Origin: Eustoma russellianum
Taxonomy: Eukaryota; Streptophyta; Magnoliopsida; Gentianales; Gentianaceae
Length of the DNA stretch: 64,000 bases
NCBI GenBank assembly: GCA_036186865.1
Contig: AP025055.1
Coordinates: 23,177,856-23,241,855 of the forward strand
Direction of reading: 5' to 3'
Made by a program: the position numbers and the translations under genes. Shown one piece after another: positions 55,514 to 64,000 of the stretch. Within the stretch, counting starts at the first letter, position 1; each line of letters opens with the position of its first letter. The notes under the pieces were generated by a model. That model ran no database searches, was not told the DNA's origin, and saw only the letters and a list, made by a program, of their open reading frames with translations.

Positions 55514-57215
55514 CTCTCCCTCAAGTTGAGCAAGGGAATCAACAATGCCCAACTTGACCAACGTGTCATCAAATGCCCTTCCGGCAACAGCTTTTGTTAG
55601 GATGTCCGCTAACTGATCTTCTGATGCAACAAATGGCAACTCAATAACCTTGTCTTCAATCTTCTCTTTGATAAAGTGTCGGTCTACCTCAACATGTTTT
55701 GTTCGATCATGCTGTACCGGATTTTCAGAGATATTGATAGAAGCCTTATTGTCGCACATCAACTTGGCCGGTAGTGAAATCTTAACACCTAAATTGCTCA
55801 AGAGTTTCCTTAGCCACAAAACCTCCATAACCCCCTTCGCAATGCCCTGAAATTCAGCTTCTGCACTTGACAAAGCCACTACTTTCTGTTTTTTTACTTT
55901 TCCATGTAACCAAATTTCCTCCAACTAAGGCAAAGTACCCAGAGGTTGACCGACGGTCCACTACATTTCCTGCCCAATCAGCATTAGTGAACACCTTAAT
56001 ATCCAGATGACCATTGTTTCGAAACCAGATCCCTCGCCCGGCAGTTCCTTTTAGGCATCGAATAATCCTTATCACAACCTCCATATGATGATTTTGAGGA
56101 CGATGCATAAACTGACTCACACGACTTACCGCAAACGAGATATCCGGACAAGTATGTGCCAAATAGATTAGTTTTCCAACAAGTCGTTGATAGCTCCTTG
56201 ATCGGTACCAGACTTACCTTCCTCAAAATCTAGCTTCTGGTTAACCAACATTGGAGCTCCAGCAAGTTTGCAATCCACCATACCTACTTCAGCGAGCAGA
56301 TCTAAAATGTACTTCTGCTGAGATATAAAGATCCCTTCCTCAGAACGCCGAACTTCAATACCTAAGAAATATCTTAGGTCTCCCAGATCTTTCATCTCAA
56401 ATTCAGAGAACTGCTGTTGTTTTAATCCGTCCATCTCTTCATTATCATCACCTGTAATAATCATATCATCTACATATATAATCAAGCAAGTCACTTTAGG
56501 CCCCTTCCTTTTTATGAACAACGTATGATCAGCATTACTCTGCTTGTAACCTTGTTTCTTCATGAACGCAGTGAATCTCCCGAACCAGGCTCTAGGAGAC
56601 TGCTTAAGTCCATACAATGATCATCTTAGTCTGCATACTTCGTTTTCTGCAAATTCTTCAGAGAATCCAGGGGGCGCACTCATATATACTTCTTCTTTAA
56701 GTTCTCCATGGAGAAACGCATTTTTCATATCATATTGCTGGAGAGGCCACGAATGAGTTACTGCCACTGAGAATAAGACTCTGATCGTATCAAGCTTTGC
56801 CACTGGTGAAAAAGTCTCCGAGTAGTCAATGTCATAGGTCTGCGTATATCCTCGTGTAACTAACCTGGCTTTGTATCTTTCAATATTTCCGTCTGTTTTA
56901 TATTTTACTGTGACCTAGCGGCATCCTACCGGACGTTTTCCTTTTGGTAACTGAACCTTCTCCCAGGTGTTATTTTTGTAAAGTGCATTAATTTCTTCCT
57001 TCATTGCCATGTACCACTCGGGCTGATTTTTTGCCTCATCTACTGTCCTAGGGATCTCAACATCACATACAAAAGCCAGAAGTCCTTTTGCATTCTTAAC
57101 TGGATATTTTGTTCCTTTAGATAACTTACTCGTAGAATACCATGCTGGAGGTTTTCCTCGGTTCTGCCGAGGTGGCAGTACTCTGGTCTGTCCTGCTAAA
57201 ATACTTTCAGTCTCT
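55508..57215 (-). pseudogene. pol: Copia reverse transcriptase / RNase H, 5'-truncated
   Basis: Read on the minus strand from 57215: a linker, then RT from about 57060 (EIPRTVDEAKNQPEWYMAMK), YKARLVTRGYTQ, NAFLHGELKEEVYM, LYGLKQSPRAWFGRF (56617 down) and the catalytic YVDDMIITG (about 56480). RNase H follows with TNADWAGN (about 55990), SSAEAEFQGI and CDNKASINI, ending LAQLEGEC at 55508. Lesions: an in-frame TAG near 56917 where Trp is expected, a stop between VCRLR and SLYGLK near 56621, and frame changes near 56190-56160 and 55880-55920. Confidence 0.85.
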
Positions 57216-57217
57216 TG

Positions 57218-60203
57218 TGTAGAGAAAAACGGGTTTGAGTGATTTCAAAATACATGATTTAAACATGTTACAAAGAAATGCATGACATATTGCATAAAAC
57301 TTGCCTTATATAGTTTATATATAATGTTGTCGTACTAACGAGCCATGAAGCTTTAAAGCTTACATCAAATGGCAAACATTTGTTGTGTTTGAACTATTTT
57401 CAGGTGCCACCATTAATGAACTAAACTAGTTCATTAAGTGAAGTACTTAGTTAATTAAACTAAGTAGTTCATTAAAGGAAGCAATATTTGGAAAAGGCAC
57501 AAAGGCAACAAGTTGAAGAAAGAAAAGTTCTCCCTCTCCTCTCCACACATATTACACGCCATTATACACATATATATATATTCAGATTTTTTTGAAAAAG
57601 GCACATACACATTTATTCCAACGTACTACGACACGTTATATATTTTACGTACGTACGTTAACGTCACACCACTATATTTAACTCATATTTATGAGTATAT
57701 TCAGGTCTTATATCATATGATATAGTCATGGTGATGACAAATTTAATACGACACGTTAAAAGGTTATAAACCAAAATTGTCGTATCGGCGAATACCGAAA
57801 CTTCGCCAACGTGTCACGTACTTGCCATAAATAGATGGCCAGCCTACACTTCAAAAATGGCCACAAATTTCGTGGCTTTCATGATATGTACAGCCATAAA
57901 ATCATTCCATGTTGGCACCACAAATCACCCCACATTAAGGCCAAATTGTGGAGATTCCAATTTCAATTTTGTCACATGGTTTAGGCGCCACTTTAAGATC
58001 AGCCTAAGTGCTGAATATTAAAGTTTAATTTATGTATATTATGTGTAACATAATATATAAACATGTGCAAAAAGTTGGAATTTAATTAGAGAAAAATGGG
58101 TAATCGATAAACGTCGAAAATTCGGTTTTCTATGTACACGACACATGGAACGTTTTTGGCATATCATATAACATGTATCTAGACACTTTTTACATATTTC
58201 ATACATCTCAAAGTGTTCTAGAAAATTCAATTAAGGGCTGATTGGAATATCCATGTGTATAATTAAATGTGCACTATTTTACAAAGTTTGCAAAAATAAA
58301 ATTCAGCACATGTATCTACACATTCACACGCCTAGCTCAGCTGAATTGGAGCATATGTGGAGTCTTGTTGGCAACTTGATTGGTCAAGAATGAAGCATAC
58401 AATGTTGGTGACTTAAAGAAAGGAACTACAAAAGGTAACATTTCAAATCTTGTCACAATTGTGACACATGCTGAAAATTCAGCATGTGTACAAATGGCTG
58501 GCCAAATTCTCACTTTAATGAGCCATATTTTGTTGTCTTGAATCATGTGGATAATTGGGAGATAGTATGGAAGTATTTTGAATTAATTATGAAATTAAAA
58601 TGGTGATATTTTTGAATATCACACATGCTGAAAATTTCAGCATGTGTGGGAATGTATATGGCCGATTTCTAGGCCTTGTTGATGATAAATTTTTATTCCA
58701 AAAATGATAAGAATGTCTTGCACTAAATGGTGATTGATTTCAAGGATTAAATCAAAGTAAACTTGGCAATATTTTGAATGAATGTAAATGTTACACATGC
58801 TGAAATTTCAGCATGTGCAAGTGGTGTTATGGCCGATTTTTACATGGTATTTTGGGTTATTTGCCTAGCTAATTTTGTGTGATGATCTTGTGAATTATGG
58901 TAATATTTTATGATTATTTTGGCACATGTTTTAAGTGTTATTCTCAGATTTGTCTAGTCATCAAGTGATGACAACATCCAACCAATCAATGAGTGCCAAG
59001 TAAGCAAGAGCTTAATGATCATCCAATGAGGAGATGCCAAGTAAGCAAAGACATGTCACAATGATGCCATATACTCTTCCAAGGACTTAGAAGATAATTT
59101 TCAAGGGAAGAGCAACAAGGGGGCGGCAACATGTTAAAAGGAAAGGAAGAGAGCAAAACAAAAACAAGAACAAGCCTTGCAAATTTGAAAGATCAAAAAC
59201 GTTTTAGCCTTCTCTTCTACATCTCTTTCTTTCTTCTCTCTAAAAGCCTATTGTACTCATATTCATATACTTGAATAGGCTTCATATAGTCCACCACATA
59301 TTCTTTATCATTGTAAAAGATTGATCAAGGTGTGATCAATCTTGCACTTGCGAGGTGGTGGTGTTCGTGACAATTGTATTCTCATACAAGGTTTGTAAAG
59401 GGTTGGAGTTGGTGTGTAACTCCATCAACCCTGTGGTAAGGTGTTACTTTGTGTTGTGTGTTTAGTGCTAACCGAGGAAGGTGTCCTCGAAGACTGGAGT
59501 AGGTTGTTTATAACCGAACCAGTATAAAATTCTTGGTGTCATTTACTTTCAGCACTTACTTTCAGTTTCAGCACTGTTTATCGTTTTTGATCACGTTCGT
59601 AAAAATAGTAAACGAATTTCAAAAATTACGAAACTTTCCAGAATCATAGCCACACGTCTTAAGGTTAATTTGGCACAAGTTTCAACCCTTTTGGACAAGT
59701 ATAAGTCATCCAAACGTCCAAAGTTCTGAGACTAGTGCAGTCTGATTTTCAGGCTTGCAAAGGTTGAGACTTTGATCGTATTTGACTAACTTCCAAAAGA
59801 ATTTTTCAAAACTGTTTCAACATTTAAATAAAACTAATAAGGGGTTAGTCTTTAAATTTTCAGAGCATTTGGAGTTACGTACAAATAGAAATTAATTTTT
59901 CAAATCAGTCTACCGTTTCTGGCAGATTTGCGCAATCTGACCACCAACGAATTTTCAAGGGGTTAGAGGTTGAATTTAAATCTGAAATTTTTAGGAGATA
60001 CTCATAACATCTGAGGCTAATTCTCTCCAAATTTCAGAATTTTTGAAGACCTGCAACCTAGTTTTCAAAACGTTTTAAAACTGGTCCTGAAAACAGAAAC
60101 TATTTTCAGAAGTTGAGTTCTTGGTTTAAAACTATTTTAAAAACCACATTTTCCGCACCAACTATTCAACCCCCCCTTCTAGTGGTGCCTTGCAGATCCT
60201 ACA
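57218..60203 (+). repeat. 5' LTR of the plus-strand family A element
   Basis: 2986 bp, starting TGTAGAGAAAAACGGG and ending TTGCAGATCCTACA. Features inside: ACGTACGTACGTTAACGT palindromic stretch near 57648, TATATCATATGATATA near 57709, and three long palindromes near 58464, 58621 and 58793, each followed by GGCC(G/A)A. Confidence 0.9.
58440..58840 (+). repeat. Three spaced palindrome + GGCCGA units in LTR
   Basis: Palindromes ACACATGCTGAAA...TTTCAGCATGTG at about 58464, 58621 and 58793, each followed about 10-20 bases later by TGGCCGATTT-like sequence. The same three-unit array exists in all four family A LTRs of the window. Confidence 0.85.
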
Positions 60204-60205
60204 AG

Positions 60206-60218
60206 TGGTATCAGAGCC
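60206..60218 (+). other. Primer binding site (tRNA-Met)
   Basis: TGGTATCAGAGCC, two bases after the LTR end. Exact match to the consensus. Confidence 0.92.
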
Positions 60219-60258
60219 AGGAACACTCACATCAAAAGGATCCAACGATCTAAGTGAG

Positions 60259-62220
60259 ATGGCAACCACAAACTTCAAAACCGAACAAGAAGGTATGTCC
60301 AGTCAAAGGCCTCCTCTCTTTGACGGTGAGTCTTTCATTCAATGGAAGTTAAGAATGAAACTTTTTCTTATGGCAATTGATATTGATCTTTGGTCAATTA
60401 TAGAAGATGGTCCATTTGTTCCATCAAAGTTATCCACTGTAGATGGAGTCACACTAGAGGTCGTTAAGCCTAGACAAGAGTATACTAGTGAGGATAAAAA
60501 GAGACTAAGCATGAACGCTAGGGCTATGCAGTTACTTTTAAATGGACTAAGTAAAAGTGAATCAAGCTATGTTTCAAATTGTTCTAGTGCTCAAGAAATG
60601 TGGAGAATACTTGAAATGAAACACGAAGGCACTAGTCAAGTAAAAGAGTCCAAGATCAACATGCTTATGTCCACACTCGAGTCATTTAAATTATTGCCTA
60701 ATGAATCTATCGTTGACATGGATCTTCGCTTGACTAACATTTACAATTTCTTGAGTCTCTTGGCAAAGCCTTTACTATGCAGGAAAAGGTACAAAAGGTC
60801 TTGCGAAGCCTTCCATCCGAGTGGGACCCTAAAGTAACGGCAATAGAAGAAAGCAAAGAAACTAAGTCAATCAAGATGGAAGAATTAATTGGATCACTTA
60901 AGGTTTATGAGAACAAACTCACCATAAGGAAATCGGAATCATCAAAACAAGGTAAAGCTATTGCATTTAAATCAAATGAATACGTCTCTACTTCTTCCGA
61001 TCACGTAGATGATAGTGATTCTGAATCAGATAACGATGACTTAATTTTATGGCTAAGGCTTAAGAAAATTCATGAGAAAGTCGTTTTAGAAACAAAACTA
61101 AGGCTACTTCAACTAAAGAAATACGAACAAGACAAACAGCCAAGGATGTTAAAGGTATGAATGTGGTAAACTTGGACATCTATCATATGACTGCCCTAAT
61201 TAAGGGACAAGCAAACAAATAAATACCCCTGACAAGGAACGGAACAAGAATAGACTCGTCTCAGAACCTAAGCAAAGGAAACGAGCTCTCAGAGCCTCCA
61301 CTTGGAGTGATACATTCGGATTCCGAGACTGAAACAGAGAGGAGACTGCACAAGTATGCTTTGTGTCCAAAGCATCAAACGCGGTATCATCTGACTCTGA
61401 TTCTGACTCTGAGCCTTCTTATGATGATCTTTTTAGTCAGTACTTAGAATTGCATAAATTCACTAAGACTTCGCGAAAGAAAAGAAGCGATTAATTGAAG
61501 ACAAGAACTGTTAGAATCTTCTACTGAGAATCTTGTGCGCTCAATTAAACGATTCAAAAGAAGAGTCATCATGTATCATTACTGCATTAAAGACAGAGAT
61601 CTCATCATTGACCACGCAAAATAATGAAATGAAATCCGAGATTTCAAGTTTGAAATCAAGGAATACAGACTTAGAGAAAATGATGAAACAGTTTGATACG
61701 GGATCTAACATGCTAGATCGTATTATCTTATCACAAAAGCATGATAGTGAAAAACAGGTTTAGGATACATTGAAACAAATGAAGTATCCATTAAACCAAC
61801 CAAGTTTGTAGTGTCTAAGAAAGTAGACACCCCAAAACCAAATACGGCGTCTAAGATGACGCAAAGACCCCCTCTCCCCTCATCTCGTCATACTTCTTCC
61901 TCATATCATGCGAAATACAATTTTGTGCCATATAGATATGAGAAGAAACAAGTGATGCATACACGACATTCATTTCATCCATCTAGATGCACTACGCACA
62001 CTAACACAAGGACATACCAAAAACGTCCTACATATAATGAGTATAAAGGAGTTCTTGGCCAAAGGCCTAAAGTGCACTCACCACATGTCTACTACATTGC
62101 ACCTTCATCTACATTCTTGCCATTTGCTAGACCGAGAAGGATCACCCAAGTATGGGTACCGAAAGGTACTTTTACTAAGAGGTGAATAACTAACTCGTAA
62201 GGACCCAAAATTAAAAGGGT
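60259..62220 (+). pseudogene. gag: Sirevirus-type gag with lesions
   Basis: Start ATG 60259 (MATTNFKTEQEGMSSQRPPL) is the first in frame after the primer site. The retrotransposon gag domain spans to about 60920 (IQWKLRMKLFLMAIDIDLW, EEWDP-like SEWDPKVTAIEESKE). The CCHC knuckle (ECGKLGH..YDC) is encoded at about 61158-61192 but is out of frame with the preceding part. An acidic Ser/Asp stretch (about 61380-61430) and a coiled coil (about 61533-61730, SSLTTQNNEMKSEISSLKSR) follow, then a Tyr/His-rich tail to about 62185. Frame changes are near 60770, 61150, 61470-61510 and 61760. It resembles gag at 81-2233 but differs enough to be another family. Confidence 0.8.
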
Positions 62221-62240
62221 ACCTAAATCATTTTTGCACA

Positions 62241-64000
62241 TTGCAGGGAACCCACACATCAAAAGATACATCAATCAAATGGTTCCTTGACAGTGGTTGC
62301 TCGAGGCACATGACGGGTGACCCGAGCCTATTCACGAAATTGAAGAAGGTCACAAAAGGCGGATCCGTGACCTTTGGAGACAACAACGAAGGCAAGATCA
62401 TCGGAAAAGGTACAATTGGAAACCCAAGCACTCTTCAAATCTCCAACGTCTTTTTGGTAAGCAACTTATCCTATAATCTTCTTAGCATTTCGCAATTCAT
62501 TGACAATGGTTTTGATGTGTGTTTTACTCACCCATATTGCAATATAATAAATAAAAATGGAGAAACAGTCTTAAAAGGAAAAGGAAGGAAACATTTTTAC
62601 GTTTCTATGGATGATATGTTAGACGCTAAGGTTAAATGTTTCATGTCAAATGAACCTAACGTAAATTTGTGGCATAGACGTTTAGGGCATATTGGCATTT
62701 CTACACTAGAAAAACTCCAACGAAAGAACCTAATACGAGGATTGCCTACACTTGATTTAGACAACTTTCAGTTGTGTGAATCTTGTATAAAAGGCAAACA
62801 AACACGCGAGTCACTAAAACCTAAAAATGAAATAAGCACGACTAGAGTTTTAGAATTACTACACATTGATTTTTTGGTCCTAGTCGCACTACGAGTCTTG
62901 GTGGACGTCACTATGCTTGTGTAATTGTTGATGATTTTTCTCGTTATACTTGGACTTTGTTTCTTGCACATAAGGATGATAGTGCCATTGAGATTGCGAA
63001 ACTAATAAAACAACTTGAAAATCAATACGGTGTCAATGTGAAAAAGATAAGAAGCGATAGAGGCGGTGAATTTAAAAACAAGGACATGATTTCATTTTGC
63101 GAAGAAAAAAAATTAAACACGAGTTTTCGCCACCTAGAACTCCACAATTAAATGGAGTAGTAGAAAGAAAGAATAGGACATTACAAGAAATTGCTAGAAC
63201 TATGTTGTGCGAAAATAAATTGCCTAGATTTTTGTGGGCGGAAGCCGTAAACTGTGCATGCTACATAATAAATCGCTTGTCCATTAGAAAGAAAATAAAT
63301 AAGACGCCTTATGAGATATTAAATGATCGCATGCCTAAAATTGACTATTTTCGTGTGTTTGGATGCAAATGCTTTGTTTTAAATACAAAAGATAATTTAG
63401 ATAAATTTGAATCCAAATCAATTGAATGCATCTTTGTTGGGTATTCTGTGAATTCAAAAGCATATAGGTGTTATGATCCTCTCACTAGACAAATTCTAGA
63501 ATCTATTCATGTGAAATTTAATGAATTTGGTGAGATTGATAAAGATAAAGAATATGATGATGATTTTGAATTGAAACCCGTGTTGAATGATGATGATGGC
63601 ACGTTTGATATGCATGATATGCATGATACACTAGAAATGCATGATCACCTAGAAATGCATGAGAACGTAGAAAATAATCAACCAAGATGGCATAGAGATC
63701 ACCCACACGATCTCATCATAGGCGATATCACACACGGTGTGCGTCCACGTAGAAGAATAAATCCGGAAGAAATAAATCAATTTCATGCTATGATTTCCGA
63801 AATTGAACCTAAAAATGTGCATGATGCTTTGAGTGATTCTTCTTGGATTGATGCTATGCATGAACTTAATCAATTTGTTAGAAATGACGTATGGGATTTA
63901 GTGCCACGACCACAAGATAAGACCATAATAGGCACAAAGTGGGTGTTTAGAAATAAAATGAATGAAGAAGGAAAAGTTGTTAGAAATAAAGCTAGACTTG
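62241..64000 (+). pseudogene. pol: Pol: protease, integrase, start of RT; runs off window
   Basis: The protease site LDSGCSRHMTGD is at about 62286. GAG-pre-integrase (LWHRRLGHIG, CESCIKGKQ) runs to 62820. In the integrase core the first Asp is in LHIDF near 62860, directly before a frame change in a T-run (about 62872). The second Asp is in RSDRGGEFKN (about 63052) and the Glu in VVERKNRTLQ (about 63157), after a second frame change near 63124. From there the frame is open to base 64000, with VFGCKCFVLN, an acidic linker with repeated MHD/MHE units (about 63609-63669), PRRRINPEEINQF, and the first RT motif TKWVFRNKMNEEGKVVRN at the edge. Only two visible lesions interrupt it. Confidence 0.85.

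Larger units (their letters stand above)
55376..57217 (-). mobile_element. Ty1/copia fragment, minus strand, cut by family A element
   Basis: RT and RNase H are encoded on the minus strand, then a polypurine tract, then about 138 bp of LTR-like sequence that ends at the family A LTR. Integrase, protease, gag and the 5' LTR are not in view; they would lie beyond the element that starts at 57218. The nesting order is inferred: copia into LTR 53125, then the 57218 element into copia. Confidence 0.8.
57218..64000 (+). mobile_element. Family A Sirevirus-type retrotransposon, plus strand, 3' part outside window
   Basis: 5' LTR (57218-60203), primer site, gag with CCHC and coiled coil, protease, integrase and the start of RT run to the window edge. 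It is the best preserved member of its family here: DSG protease, DDE integrase and the last 870 bases of pol are open. The flanking 5 bp on the left are TCTTG. Confidence 0.88.

Overview
The window is a stretch of flowering-plant (probably eudicot) nuclear DNA made almost wholly of nested mobile elements. No host protein-coding gene could be supported. The plant assignment rests on Sirevirus-type Ty1/copia elements with tRNA-Met primer sites, a CACTA (En/Spm) DNA transposon with Transposase_21, DUF4218, DUF4216 and Transposase_24 type genes, an L1 LINE whose ORF1 has the DUF4283 + CCHC architecture, an RTE LINE, and an endogenous caulimovirid with a florendovirus-like layout. The species cannot be named from the sequence alone.

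Layout, left to right. 1-8363: decayed Sirevirus-like element (gag, protease, integrase, RT/RNase H, multiple polypurine tracts, 2.5-kb 3' LTR). 8364-10575: AT-rich non-coding DNA holding a 126-bp SINE-like insertion with a 14-bp target duplication, then a coiled-coil ORF remnant of another retroelement. 10584-14481: RTE LINE with a 9-bp target duplication, inside the 3' region of that retroelement, whose LTR follows at 14878-16278. 16783-23623: complete but defective Ty1/copia element (target duplication ATTAC, LTRs about 2% diverged) lacking gag and the RT catalytic core, and split by a 3-kb solo LTR (17704-20743, target duplication AAGGA). 24268-34507: 10.2-kb CACTA transposon with subterminal GCGACGA-type repeats, a broken TNP2-like transposase, a broken TnpA-like gene, and a duplicated small antisense gene with its own TATA boxes. 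34838-40162: endogenous pararetrovirus with terminal leader repeats that break at the primer site, in (AAT)n DNA. 40460-45849: full-length L1 LINE with a 10-bp target duplication. 46783-47626: LTR fragment. 47627-55375: minus-strand Sirevirus-family element with both LTRs (one cut) and no pol, its interior reduced to polypurine tracts and a tandem triplication of an LTR-end/PBS/gag unit. 55376-57217: minus-strand copia fragment. 57218-64000: plus-strand Sirevirus-family element running off the window; its LTR belongs to the same family as the solo LTR and the minus-strand LTRs.

The genes act as parasites: gag-pol polyproteins copy RNA and integrate cDNA, LINE ORFs do target-primed reverse transcription, and the CACTA transposases would bind the subterminal repeats and cut the ends. 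Almost all are broken, often by stops where CAG, TGG or CGA is expected, as in methylated and silenced DNA. The most interesting signals are the antisense gene pair in the CACTA element, the regularly spaced palindrome + GGCCGA units in the Sirevirus LTRs, the CATCGATCGATCGATG arrays in two other LTRs, and the virus junctions at the primer site, one of which sits in the loop of a perfect 35-bp inverted repeat.
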